Below are positions 7,932 to 19,858 of a stretch of 41,815 nucleotides of DNA, one piece after another. This stretch comes from DATFMP01 sp035266845 (GTDB lineage: Bacteria; SAR324; JACQKK01), in contig DATFMP010000014.1 of the NCBI GenBank assembly GCA_035266845.1, positions 1 to 41,815 on the forward strand, in the 5' to 3' direction. The notes below the pieces were generated by a model that was given only the letters and a program-made list of their open reading frames with translations, had not been told where the DNA came from and did not search any database. A program made the position numbers and the translations under genes. Position 1 is the first letter of the stretch. The number at the start of each line of letters is the position of its first letter.

Positions 7932-8756
7932 CTACTTGGCCCGGCGACGCACGCGCATCGCGTCGGTGCGTTTGTTCTTCCGCGTGCGATAGCCCTTGGT
8001 CGGCTTGCCCCAAGGGGTCACAGGATGGCGACCTCCGGAGGTCTTGCCCTCGCCCCCGCCGTGCGGGTGGTCGATGGGGTTCATGGCCACGCCGCGCACG
8101 GTGGGCCGCACGCCCATCCAACGCTTGCGACCGGCCTTGCCAATCTCCAGATTCGAATGGTCCGCGTTGCCCACGGAGCCGATGGTCGCCATGCATTCCA
8201 GCCGCACGCGGCGGATCTCCCCGGAGCGCAGCCGGATCTGGGCATAGGGCTCATCCTTGGCGGCCAGGGTCACCGAGGTGCCCGCCGCTCGCGCAATCTG
8301 TCCGCCCTTGCCCGGCTTCAACTCCACGTTGTGCACCTGCGTGCCCAGCGGAATCGCCCGCAGGGGCATGGCATGGCCCACCTTGATCTCCGCACCCTCG
8401 CCGGACCGCACCTCATCGCCCACGTTGAGGCCCTGGGGCGTGAGAATGTAACGCTTCTCGCCATCTGCGTACACCACCAGCGAGATGCGGGCGTTGCGGT
8501 TCGGATCGTACTCGATGCTTGCCACACGTCCCGGCACACCCGGCTTGTCGCGCTTGAAGTCCACCACGCGATAACGGCGCTTGTGGCCACCGCCTTTGTG
8601 GCGCACGGAGATGTGGCCGTGGTTGTTGCGCCCGCCCTTCTTGTGCAGGGGACGCAGCAGCGACCGTTCCGGCTCGTTCGTCGTGAGGTCGCTGAAGTCC
8701 GCAACGCTCATGCCACGCCGTCCGGGCGAGGTCGGGTTGTATCTGCGAATTGCCAT
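7932..8756 (-). CDS. rplB: 50S ribosomal protein L2 (uL2)
   Basis: L2 is required for subunit joining and peptidyl-transferase activity. The 274-residue product starts MAIRRYNPTSPGRRGMS and carries KKGGRNNHGHISVRHKGGGH, the OB-fold and SH3-like domains, and the C-terminal signature MNPIDHPHGGGEGKTSGGRH, with the functionally important His in the HPHGGGEG loop. Length matches the family (273-277). It follows rplW by 46 nt. Confidence 0.98.
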   Translation of the reverse strand: MAIRRYNPTSPGRRGMSVADFSDLTTNEPERSLLRPLHKKGGRNNHGHISVRHKGGGHKRRYRVVDFKRDKPGVPGRVASIEYDPNRNARISLVVYADGEKRYILTPQGLNVGDEVRSGEGAEIKVGHAMPLRAIPLGTQVHNVELKPGKGGQIARAAGTSVTLAAKDEPYAQIRLRSGEIRRVRLECMATIGSVGNADHSNLEIGKAGRKRWMGVRPTVRGVAMNPIDHPHGGGEGKTSGGRHPVTPWGKPTKGYRTRKNKRTDAMRVRRRAK

Positions 8757-8802
8757 TGCTGCTCTCAGCCTTCAGGCCGTCGCACCCCGCAACGGGGAAC
8801 GA

Positions 8803-9087
8803 TCAGGCGCCCTCAAAGTATTCGATGCGGTCGCCCTCCTTGAGGGTAACCATGGCCTTCTTCCAGTCCGGGCGGCGGCCCGCGAAGCGACCCATCCGCT
8901 TTTTCTTGCCGCGGGTGTTCACGGTGTTCACACGCAGAACCGTCACTTTGAACAGATCCTGCACCACCCGCTTGATCTCGATTTTGTTCGCGTCGCGATC
9001 CACCAGAAAGGTGACTTGGTTGAAAGTCTCCTTCTGGATCACGGATTTCTCCGTCAGATGCGGCGCCTTCAATACCTTGATGTTCAT
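8803..9087 (-). CDS. rplW: 50S ribosomal protein L23 (uL23)
   Basis: L23 sits at the exit tunnel and docks trigger factor and SRP. With ATG at 9087 the product is 94 residues: MNIKVLKAPHLTEKS, FLVDRDANKIEIKRVVQDLF, and TVNTRGKKKRMGRFAGRRPDWKKA in adjacent family blocks. The start overlaps the rplD stop as ATGA (4 nt), strong evidence for this start and for coupled translation. An upstream extension of the frame overlaps rplD and was excluded. Confidence 0.96.
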   Translation of the reverse strand: MNIKVLKAPHLTEKSVIQKETFNQVTFLVDRDANKIEIKRVVQDLFKVTVLRVNTVNTRGKKKRMGRFAGRRPDWKKAMVTLKEGDRIEYFEGA

Positions 9088-9707
9088 GCGCTCAGTCTCT
9101 CCTGCAGGGCCAGCATGGCCTGACGGGTCACCAGCACCTTGCTGTAGAGCAGCAGGTTGTACACGTTCAACTGCCCGTGGTGCACCACCACGACACTGGG
9201 AAGGTTGCGCGCGGCCAGAGCCAAATTCTCGCCGATCTCGTGCGTGACGATGAGGGCTTCGGGCGCCTCCACGGCCGCCAGCCAAGCCGCAAATTCCTGC
9301 GTCTTGTGGCTGGCCGGCTCGATGGCATCCAGCACGACCAACTGCCCCTGGCGCAGCTTTTCCGCCAGGGCACCGCGAAGGGCCGCCTTGCGCACCTTCT
9401 TGTTCAGCTTGATGTCGTGGCTGCGCGGAATAGGCCCGTGCACGATCCCGCCCCCCCGCCGCTGGGTGGCCTTGCGGTCACCAGCACGAGCATTGCCCGT
9501 GCCCTTCTGGCGATAGAGCTTGCGCGTGCTGCCCGAGACCTGGCTGCGGGTCTTGGTCGCGTGCGTGCCCTGACGCAGCTTCGCGCGCTGGTAGACGACC
9601 GCGTCCTTGACCAGGAACGGGTTGTAAGAGGCCTCGGTGAGACCGTCCTCCAGCACAAGCGGCTCTGCCTGCGAGCGATCCATCTTGATGACGCTAACCT
9701 GACCCAT
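9084..9707 (-). CDS. rplD: 50S ribosomal protein L4 (uL4)
   Basis: L4 extends a loop into the exit tunnel and in E. coli also represses the S10 operon. The 207-residue product has AKLRQGTHATKTRSQVSGS, the loop RKLYRQKGTGNARAGDRKA and RRGGGIVHGPIPRSHDIKLN, with a normal C-terminal domain. It is intact. Its upstream neighbour is abnormal: rpsJ ends 138 nt upstream, with no rplC between them, although rpsJ-rplC-rplD is the near-universal order. Confidence 0.97.
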   Translation of the reverse strand: MGQVSVIKMDRSQAEPLVLEDGLTEASYNPFLVKDAVVYQRAKLRQGTHATKTRSQVSGSTRKLYRQKGTGNARAGDRKATQRRGGGIVHGPIPRSHDIKLNKKVRKAALRGALAEKLRQGQLVVLDAIEPASHKTQEFAAWLAAVEAPEALIVTHEIGENLALAARNLPSVVVVHHGQLNVYNLLLYSKVLVTRQAMLALQERLSA

Positions 9708-9787
9708 TGCGCTTCTTCCCAGTTACTCGGTGCCTGCACTGCCCGCGCCGTGCGCCTGTCGGCGCCCGATGCCGTTGGTCGATGAGC

Positions 9788-9836
9788 GCGGCAGGTGCCG
9801 CGGCCGACTGCATTCGCGCGAGACCCAGTCTCGCGC
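9788..9836 (-). other. Two hairpins in the rpsJ-rplD junction where rplC is missing
   Basis: The 138 nt between the rpsJ stop and the rplD start hold no gene. Two perfect palindromes lie here: GCGCGAGAC / GTCTCGCGC (9-bp stem, 3-nt loop, 9816-9836) and GCGGCA / TGCCGC (6-bp stem, 9788-9801). No T-tract follows on the minus strand, so they are poor intrinsic terminators. They could be RNA processing or stabilising structures, or the scar of a deletion. Confidence 0.6.
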
Positions 9837-9845
9837 TTCCCGCCG

Positions 9846-10154
9846 CTAGTCCTGCTTCATCGTGATGTCCACCCCTGCGGAGATGTCCAGGCGCATCAGC
9901 GCATCCATCGTCTGCGGGGTCGGGTCGATGATGTACATCAACCGTTTGTGGGTGCGGGTCTCGAACTGCTCCCGCGACTTTTTGTCCGCATGCGGCGAAC
10001 GCAGCACGGTGACGATCGTGCGCTGCGTCGGCAACGGAATGGGTCCGTTGACCTCCGCGCCGGTGCGCTTCACGGCGTTGACGATCTCCCGCACCGTCTG
10101 GTCCAGGAGGTTGAAGTCGTACGCCTTGAAGCGGACTTTGATTCGTTGCGTCAT
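9846..10154 (-). CDS. rpsJ: 30S ribosomal protein S10 (uS10/NusE)
   Basis: S10 is a 30S-head protein and, as NusE, a transcription antitermination factor that partners NusB. The 102-residue product reads MTQRIKVRFKAYDFNLLD, then GPIPLPTQRTIVTVLRSPH, ADKKSREQFETRTHKRL and the end LDISAGVDITMK; all are signatures. It begins 37 nt after tuf, so the str and S10 blocks are contiguous. It is followed by hairpins and rplD instead of rplC. Confidence 0.97.
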   Translation of the reverse strand: MTQRIKVRFKAYDFNLLDQTVREIVNAVKRTGAEVNGPIPLPTQRTIVTVLRSPHADKKSREQFETRTHKRLMYIIDPTPQTMDALMRLDISAGVDITMKQD

Positions 10155-10191
10155 CGTGCGTCCCTGATGCTGCGCCGGTTGCCGGTGCGGA

Positions 10192-11391
<1,200 letters not shown>

Positions 11392-11463
11392 CGCTCCCTC
11401 TCTCCTGTGCTCTGGTTCCGGTTGGACGTGGGACGCGTTCGAAACGGCGCGCCAGCTCCCGCC

Positions 11464-13551
<2,088 letters not shown>

Positions 13552-13593
13552 GGGCGTCTCCGCTCGTCTAAGGGTTCGCAGGTTGCTGGAGGA

Positions 13594-14067
13594 CTACCAG
13601 CGGTAATGAGCAAAGGCCCGGTTGGCTTCTGCCATCCGGTGCACGTCCTCCTTCTTGCGAATCGCGCCGCCCCGATTGTTGTAGGCGTCCAGCAGTTCGG
13701 CGGCCAACTTGGCTTCCATCGTCTTGCCCCCACGGGCCGAGGCGTTCTGGATGATCCAGCGGATGGCCAACGCCTGACGCCGCGACGGCCGAACCTCCAC
13801 AGGCACCTGATACGTGGAGCCGCCCACGCGGCGGGACTTCACCTCCACCGAGGGCTTCACATGCTCCACCGCCGTGCGCACCACTTCCAGAGGCGGCATC
13901 TCCTTTTCCTTCTGCCCGATCTCATCCATGGCATGGTACAGGATCCGCCGCGCCGTGCTCTTGCGACCGCTCACCAGCAGAACGTTGGTGAACTTGGCGA
14001 TCAGCTCGTCGTGAAACTTCGGATCCGGCATCACCTTTCGGGGCTCGGCGGCGCGTCGTCTGGACAT
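13594..14067 (-). CDS. rpsG: 30S ribosomal protein S7 (uS7)
   Basis: S7 nucleates 30S-head assembly and binds near the E site. With ATG at 14067 the product is 157 residues: MSRRRAAEPRKVMPDPKF, LLVSGRKSTARRILYHAMD, RRVGGSTYQVPVEVRPSRR and MAEANRAFAHYRW at the C-terminus. Length is the family norm (155-157). An in-frame extension upstream overlaps the rpsL end and has no S7 homology. The gap to rpsL is 58 nt. Confidence 0.97.
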   Translation of the reverse strand: MSRRRAAEPRKVMPDPKFHDELIAKFTNVLLVSGRKSTARRILYHAMDEIGQKEKEMPPLEVVRTAVEHVKPSVEVKSRRVGGSTYQVPVEVRPSRRQALAIRWIIQNASARGGKTMEAKLAAELLDAYNNRGGAIRKKEDVHRMAEANRAFAHYRW

Positions 14068-14125
14068 GGCTTGCGTGCTCTGGCGATGACTGAAAGTAAG
14101 TTGACCGGGTTCGTGCGGGGCCGGG

Positions 14126-14494
<369 letters not shown>

Positions 14495-14860
14495 CTCGTT
14501 TCCGTCTCGCCTGATGTGTCCTTGGAGCCGTTTCGTCGTCTGATCCTATCCGCCTACCGGCCTTGCTCATTCAGCCCCGGCGGCCCTGCCTCGGGGATCC
14601 GCCCACCCCATGCGCGGAGGTGCTGCCGCGCGGGGATTCCCGGTGCGGCGCTCCCGCCGTATCGTGGAACAACGCGGGGTGCGGATGGAACCGGTCGGTG
14701 CGTCCTGCCCGCTCCGCTTCGAGCGCCGCGGTCAACACCGCTTGGAATCGCCAGCGCGCCCTGCTAATACACGGAACGGAACGCGCCGATCAAGAAACCG
14801 TAAACCTAGCAGCAACCCAACCGGCCTGCAACTGTTTTTTCTAACGCGAATCCCCCTCCG
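14495..14860. other. Divergent intergenic region between rpsL and the membrane-protein gene
   Basis: This 366-nt stretch has no credible gene on either strand. It holds the candidate minus-strand promoter described at 14764-14793, which would give rpsL a 5' leader of roughly 260 nt. Such leaders often carry r-protein feedback sites, but I could not recognise a known one. No clear promoter or Shine-Dalgarno was seen for the plus-strand gene at 14861. Confidence 0.6.
14764..14793 (-). promoter_or_regulatory. Candidate sigma70-type promoter for the ribosomal cluster
   Basis: On the minus strand TTGATC (14793-14788) and TATTAG (14769-14764) are separated by 18 nt, each matching 4 of 6 bases of the -35 and -10 consensus. 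It points toward rpsL and lies in a locally AT-richer patch of a GC-rich region. Position and spacing support it; no experimental evidence. Confidence 0.4.
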
Positions 14861-16669
14861 ATGGCAAGTCACAGCGTTTCCCGGCATTCCGCACACCTTA
14901 CGATGATCCTGGAGGGCTCGCCGCTGTATTGGCTGGGCGTTTTCAGCCTCGCCGCACCCTGGGTGCGCTTCCCGCTGGGGGACTGGGTGCTGTACCCAGG
15001 CCAGTGGGCGCTGGGGTTGCTGCTGGCAGCGGTGCTGCTGGACGAGGGCGGCTGGGTGGTCGCCGTGCGCCCCCTGGCGCCGCTGCTGGCGCTGGGCGCG
15101 TATGTCTCGGCGGTGGCTGCACTGCGGGGCGAGTGGACGGCCTCGGCCATCATGGCGGCCGTGACGGTGGCCCACTTCTGGTGGGGCGCCGCCGCCATGC
15201 GGCTGGGCATGGAAGGGCGGAGCAGCGCGCCGCGTGTCGCACTCCTTCTGGGGCTGACGCTGACGGTAGGCGTGGGCGTTGTGATGTGGGTGCTTCAGGC
15301 CTTCTGGCCGGAGGCTTGCCGTGCGCTGAATTGCCACGAGCACGCGCCCTGGCCATTCACCTTTACGGGCGGCTGGGGCTCGGCAGCCCAGTATGCCCTG
15401 CTGCTGCTACTGCTGTTGGCACCAGTGGGTGGGGCGCTGATGTCTTCATTGTGGCGATCGGGCGGCAGCCGGCGGCGCTGGGCGCTGCCGGTGCTGGGCG
15501 CGGCGGCGGGACTGGGACTGGTGGCGGGCAGCCCGCTGTGGGGACTGCTGCTGGCCGCGCTGGGCTGGGTGCTGCTCTATCGCCGCATGGGCCCCGCCCG
15601 ACAGGATCCACAACGGCTGTTGCTGCGGGGGCTGGCCGCGGGTGGTGTGTTCGCGGTGATCCTCGTCTATGGTCTGGTCCCGGGCTATCTGCACCGGCTG
15701 TGGGGCAGCGAATCCGCGCTACCGCCCGTGCGGGTGACGCTGCCCGGATCGCCGCCCAATGCACTCAGTTCCGATGCACCCACCCTGCTGGCGGTAGAGC
15801 TGCGCAACGTGGGCTGGAGCCCCCTGGGCGGGAGCGCGGCGGGACCGCTGGTGCTGGGCGTGCGCTACCTGGTGACGCCCGAACGCGGCCCCACGCGTGT
15901 GCTGGACGGCGAACACGTCGCCATACCGGGCACGTTGCGACCGGGCGAGTCCCGAGACGTCATGCTATCTGTTCGCCTGCCGCCCTGGATGAAGGACGGC
16001 TACCTCACTTGGCGATTGGAGTTGCAGGACGGAAGCGAGGTGCCGCTGGCGCGACGTTCCCTGCCCGGCTTCCGGTTCCACAACCCCGGCTTTCGCCGGC
16101 TGGCGCTGGATCCGGAGAACCTGCTCACGGCCATGGCGGACCGTGCACGGTCGTTCCGCAGCGACACCGAGCCGCCACCCATGGTCACGCCAGATATGGA
16201 CTCGGCCGGCAACGTCGTAGGCGATGCGTTGGACACGCTGTTCTTCTCCCCGCTGTGGGGCGAGCGGGAGCCTTCGGCTGCGCACCACCCCTTCACGGTA
16301 CGGCGACCGTTCCTGCTCTCCCTGCTGCACCGATACGGACTGATTGGTCTGGGCTTGGTGCTCTGGTTCGCCTGGCGGCTGCTGCACCGCTCAATGGCCT
16401 GCGCCGAGCGAGGTGACCCTGCCTGGATGCTCCTGCCGCTGAGCCTGCTGCTGCTCTTCCTGGCCGGGCTGTTCACGCCGGCGCTGGGGAGCTACTACAG
16501 CCATTGGGCCTTCTTCTTGCTTGCAGGATTTCTGGAGGGCCGTTACGCGCGGAAGTTCCCATGGCCGGCTCTCCGGCTGCCGCCACGCCGTGCGTGGCGA
16601 GTGCGTCTTCCGCTGCCCAGGCGCATGGGAGCGCCCCGCAGAAGCCACGCTGGACGCGTGCACCGATGA
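14861..16669 (+). CDS. O-antigen ligase/polymerase-like membrane protein with an extracytoplasmic insert
   Basis: The 602-residue product has about eight hydrophobic helices between residues 20 and 272, a large polar region (about 275-490), then two or three more helices (about 492-560) and a basic tail. The second half carries an O-antigen-ligase-like block (HHPFTVRRPFLLSLLHRYG, followed by LIGLGLVLWF). Within the polar part, residues about 300-405 look like an Ig-type beta domain (AVELRNVGWSPL, GTLRPGESRDVMLSVRLP). Wzy/WaaL-family proteins act on lipid-linked glycans at the periplasmic face; the substrate here is unknown. The stop overlaps the mlaE start (ATGATGA). No good Shine-Dalgarno precedes ATG 14861; Met15 (14903) is an alternative start. 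Confidence 0.6.
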   Translation: MASHSVSRHSAHLTMILEGSPLYWLGVFSLAAPWVRFPLGDWVLYPGQWALGLLLAAVLLDEGGWVVAVRPLAPLLALGAYVSAVAALRGEWTASAIMAAVTVAHFWWGAAAMRLGMEGRSSAPRVALLLGLTLTVGVGVVMWVLQAFWPEACRALNCHEHAPWPFTFTGGWGSAAQYALLLLLLLAPVGGALMSSLWRSGGSRRRWALPVLGAAAGLGLVAGSPLWGLLLAALGWVLLYRRMGPARQDPQRLLLRGLAAGGVFAVILVYGLVPGYLHRLWGSESALPPVRVTLPGSPPNALSSDAPTLLAVELRNVGWSPLGGSAAGPLVLGVRYLVTPERGPTRVLDGEHVAIPGTLRPGESRDVMLSVRLPPWMKDGYLTWRLELQDGSEVPLARRSLPGFRFHNPGFRRLALDPENLLTAMADRARSFRSDTEPPPMVTPDMDSAGNVVGDALDTLFFSPLWGEREPSAAHHPFTVRRPFLLSLLHRYGLIGLGLVLWFAWRLLHRSMACAERGDPAWMLLPLSLLLLFLAGLFTPALGSYYSHWAFFLLAGFLEGRYARKFPWPALRLPPRRAWRVRLPLPRRMGAPRRSHAGRVHR

Positions 16670-17460
16670 TGAAGCTGCTGGCACTGCTGACAGGACGAAT
16701 CGAACGGCTGGGCGCGACGTCGCTGGAGTCGCTGACCGGTGTCGGTGCGTGCGGAGTGCTGTTTGGACAGTCCATGGCACTGGCCATCCGGCGCCCCTTC
16801 CGCATCGGCCTGTTCTTCAAGCAGATGGAATTCATCGGCAACAAGTCCCTGGGCGTGGTGATCCTGACCGGCCTGTTCACGGGCATGGTGCTCACCTTCC
16901 AGACCTACCGCTCCCTGCGCTCCTTTAGTTCGGAAAGCATCGTGGGCGGGCTGGTGGCCGTCTCGATGGCTCGCGAACTGGGCCCGGTGCTCTCATCACT
17001 GATGGTCAACGCACGCGCCGGCTCGGCCATCGCGGCGGAGATCGGCACCATGCGGGTGACTGAACAGATCGACGCTCTGTTCGCATTGGCCGTGAACCCG
17101 GTGCAATACTTGGTGACCCCACGGGTGCTGGCAGGGCTGATCATGGTGCCCATGCTCACGGCCGTGGCGGATCTCACGGGCATCGCGGGAGGCTATCTGG
17201 TAGGCGTAATGCTGCTCGGCATCGATCCTGGCATCTTCATGGCCAAGGTGTACGACTTTGCCACCTTCGGCGACATCATGCAGGGCACGGTGAAGGCGGC
17301 CGTGTTCGGCGTGCTGCTCACGCTGGTGGCCGCCTACAAGGGCTACACCACTTCCGGCGGAGCCGAGGGCGTGGGCCGCGCCACCACGGAAGCCGTGGTG
17401 GCCTCATCGGTGCTGATCCTCTTCGCCGATTACCTGATCACGGTGTTCTGGCAGTCCTGA
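16666..17460 (+). CDS. mlaE: MlaE-family lipid ABC transporter permease
   Basis: MlaE-type permeases move phospholipids between the inner and outer membranes of diderms with an MCE protein and a MlaF-type ATPase. From ATG at 16666 the product is 264 residues with the family features GVVILTGLFTGMVLTFQTY, the conserved EIGTMRVTEQIDALFALAV, NPVQYLVTPRVLAG and GYTTSGGAEGVGRATTEAVV. ATG 16666 overlaps the upstream stop (ATGA); ATG 16669 is also possible. A longer in-frame extension overlaps the upstream gene by about 160 nt and was rejected. The next gene is the MCE protein; no ATPase gene intervenes. Confidence 0.92.
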   Translation: MMKLLALLTGRIERLGATSLESLTGVGACGVLFGQSMALAIRRPFRIGLFFKQMEFIGNKSLGVVILTGLFTGMVLTFQTYRSLRSFSSESIVGGLVAVSMARELGPVLSSLMVNARAGSAIAAEIGTMRVTEQIDALFALAVNPVQYLVTPRVLAGLIMVPMLTAVADLTGIAGGYLVGVMLLGIDPGIFMAKVYDFATFGDIMQGTVKAAVFGVLLTLVAAYKGYTTSGGAEGVGRATTEAVVASSVLILFADYLITVFWQS

Positions 17461-17481
17461 CCGGACTGCCACCCGGCGCCC

Positions 17482-19068
17482 ATGCGAAACCTGAGCACCG
17501 AACTCAAAGTGGGGCTGCTGATCCTGACGGGCATGGGGATCATCGTGTACAGCTCCGTGGTGGTGACAGGCTGGAGACCTGGGGCGTCAAACACCTACTC
17601 GCTGTCCATGTACTTCAACAATGCCTCAGGGCTCCTGGTCGGCTCGCCTGTGATGGTGGCCGGGGTCAAGATTGGCCAAGTGAAGGACATCTCGCTGGCC
17701 GAAGGCCAGGCCAAGGTCGTGGCCTCGATCTTCAATCGTTACAAGCTGTACGCGGACGCCACCGCCACCATCAAGTCGCTGGGCATCCTGGGAGACAAAT
17801 ACATCGAGGTGCGGCCGGGCACCCCATCGCAGGCCCCCCTGCACGATGGGGACACCATCGTGCTGGTGCTTCCGGGCAGCGATCTGGACAGCCTGGTGGA
17901 GAACCTGTCCGACATCCTGAAGGACGTGAAGTCCGTGACGGGCGCGCTGCGCGAGACGTTGGGCGGCGAGGAAGGGCGCCAGCGCCTGGACACGATCCTC
18001 ACCCAGATCGAAAAAGCGACCTCCGACATCAGCCGTATCACAGACGCCACCAATCGACAGATCGACACGATCCTCAGCAACCTCAATCACTTCACGGCCA
18101 GCCTGGACCAGATCACGTCGGAGAACCGCAAGGATCTCAAGCAAACGATCGCCAACTTCGCCTCGTTCTCCGAAGACTTGAAGCAGCTCACCTCGCATAA
18201 CCGCGAGTCCCTGCAGCGCATCATCACCAGCCTGGATACGTTCACCAGCGCGCTGGCCAAGGACGGCCCCCCGATCACCGGCGACCTGAAGCAGATTCTC
18301 GCCGAGAACAAGCAGAGCTTGAACCACGCCGTCACGAACCTCGACCGCTCCTTCGACAAACTCGACCAGACCATGACCCACATCCAGTCCATCTCCGACA
18401 AGATGGACAAGGGCCAGGGCACGATCGGCAAGCTGCTCAACGACGATACGACGGTGGACCAGCTCAACGGTGCGCTGGCGGGCCTGAACAAGTTTCTCAC
18501 CGATGCGGACCGCATTCAGCTGGACGTGGGCGGCCACGTGGAATACCTGGTGCGCGAAGGCGCCTACAAGTCCTACGTGGATATCCGCCTGCGGCCGCTC
18601 AAGGATCGCTACTACCTGCTGCAACTGGTGGACAACCCGCGCGGCAAGGTCACCACGCGTACCATCACGGACACGACCGGTGCCACGACGCTGACGACCG
18701 ACGAGACGGTCATCGAGAACAAGCTGCAGCTCTCGCTGCTCATCGGCCAGCGCTACTACGACACCGTGATCAAGGGCGGGCTGATGGAGGACACGTTCGG
18801 CCTGGGCATCGAGCAATACTTCGGCGCCACGGACGACTACCGCATCGGCCTGGACGTGTGGGACTTCAGCAACAAGCAGGGGCCGCACGTCAAGCTCACC
18901 GCTTACTGGCGCTTCTTCTCCAATGCCTTCATGGTGGTCGGCGGAGACGATTTGGCAAGCAAGAACACAAACCTGCGCGATGCCTTCTTCGGTATCGGCC
19001 TGCACTTCAACGAGGACAGCCTCAAACCGCTGTTCTCTTCCCTGCCCGTGGGCTCGCTCACCAAGTAG
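17482..19068 (+). CDS. mlaD: MCE-domain (MlaD-like) lipid transport protein with long helical region and C-terminal beta-rich domain
   Basis: The 528-residue product has an N-terminal transmembrane anchor (about 8-30), one MCE domain (about 38-120; NNASGLLVGSPVMVAGVKIG and LGILGDKYIEVRPG), a long heptad-rich helical part (about 130-345, many Leu/Ile/Asp/Asn, e.g. DQTMTHIQSISDKMDKGQGT), and a beta-rich C-terminus (about 350-525; alternating aromatic strands such as HVKLTAYWRFFSNAFMVVGG). Single-MCE MlaD proteins are usually about 150-200 residues; the length suggests a tunnel- or tether-forming type reaching across the periplasm. Starts 21 nt after mlaE. Whether the C-terminus inserts in the outer membrane is inference. 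Confidence 0.85.
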   Translation: MRNLSTELKVGLLILTGMGIIVYSSVVVTGWRPGASNTYSLSMYFNNASGLLVGSPVMVAGVKIGQVKDISLAEGQAKVVASIFNRYKLYADATATIKSLGILGDKYIEVRPGTPSQAPLHDGDTIVLVLPGSDLDSLVENLSDILKDVKSVTGALRETLGGEEGRQRLDTILTQIEKATSDISRITDATNRQIDTILSNLNHFTASLDQITSENRKDLKQTIANFASFSEDLKQLTSHNRESLQRIITSLDTFTSALAKDGPPITGDLKQILAENKQSLNHAVTNLDRSFDKLDQTMTHIQSISDKMDKGQGTIGKLLNDDTTVDQLNGALAGLNKFLTDADRIQLDVGGHVEYLVREGAYKSYVDIRLRPLKDRYYLLQLVDNPRGKVTTRTITDTTGATTLTTDETVIENKLQLSLLIGQRYYDTVIKGGLMEDTFGLGIEQYFGATDDYRIGLDVWDFSNKQGPHVKLTAYWRFFSNAFMVVGGDDLASKNTNLRDAFFGIGLHFNEDSLKPLFSSLPVGSLTK

Positions 19069-19219
19069 CGCCCTGCCGCCACGCCAGCGGCTCCCGCACG
19101 ATCCGTTCCCATTTCGCCCCGGATTTGCCACCATTGGGGGGATGTGGCACCCGGCGCTGCCGCGGCACAATGGCGGCCGGTGCGCGGCATCAGCTCACGC
19201 CTCAGGGAGGGGCAGCCTC

Positions 19220-19858
19220 ATGGCCGGCGGACGCGGGGAGATGCGCCAGTTGATGCGCGGGGTATTCCGGGAGCAGGCCAAGGAGCCCGTTCTCCTGCTG
19301 AACCTGCTGCGCCAACACTGGAGCGGCGTGGTCGGCCCCGAGCTGGGTGCCAAGACCCATCCGCAGCGATTGGACGGTGGCACGCTCTGGGTCGCGGCCA
19401 CAGACGCCTGCTGGGCCTACGAGCTGCAGTTCTTCAAGCCGGAGCTGCTCGCCTCCGTGCAGGCCTTCCTGGAATCCCGCGCCGTGAGCGACTTGCGCTT
19501 CCAGGCAGGGGTCGTTCCGTCGCCTGCCGTCTCCGCGCCTGCAAGCCCGGCTGCCGGCAATGCACCCATCCACGATCCGCCCGCGGCGGAGCCGATGCGT
19601 GCCGAGTCCTCTCCGGTCCGGTCCCCCAGCCGCCCGCCCGCGTCATACCAACCTACCGCGCCTGCACCACGGGCACCGGCGCGCGTGACGACCGCCGAGG
19701 CGCCGGCCGAAGCACCGCCCGCGCTGGCCCGGGCCGCGGCGTCGATCGGTGATCCCGCGCTGCGCGCACTGTTCCAGCGCTCGCTGGCCAAGCAACGTCT
19801 CGGGCGCGAGCGACAGCCAGGCACCGTCCGGCCACCTCCAGACGCCGAAAAACCATGA
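19220..19858 (+). CDS. DciA/DUF721-family protein
   Basis: DciA proteins help load the replicative helicase DnaB in bacteria without DnaC. From ATG at 19220, preceded by GGGAGG, the product is 212 residues. The N-terminal half fits DUF721: a helical start, HWSGVVGPELGAKTHPQRL, then DGGTLWVAATDACWAYELQF and FFKPELLASVQAFL. Residues about 110-180 are a Pro/Ala-rich linker of low complexity, and the end is a short basic helix (LRALFQRSLAKQRLGRERQ). The stop overlaps the ald start as ATGA. The family call is good from motif order; the helicase-loader role is inferred from the family. Confidence 0.75.
   Translation: MAGGRGEMRQLMRGVFREQAKEPVLLLNLLRQHWSGVVGPELGAKTHPQRLDGGTLWVAATDACWAYELQFFKPELLASVQAFLESRAVSDLRFQAGVVPSPAVSAPASPAAGNAPIHDPPAAEPMRAESSPVRSPSRPPASYQPTAPAPRAPARVTTAEAPAEAPPALARAAASIGDPALRALFQRSLAKQRLGRERQPGTVRPPPDAEKP

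Noticed and set aside
8803..9285. A 160-residue L23
   Set aside because: The added N-terminus overlaps rplD; ATG at 9087 in the ATGA overlap is the family start.
16504..17460. A 318-residue MlaE with N-terminal extension
   Set aside because: The first 54 residues lie within the upstream gene and are low-complexity; the ATGA overlap at 16666 is the likelier start.
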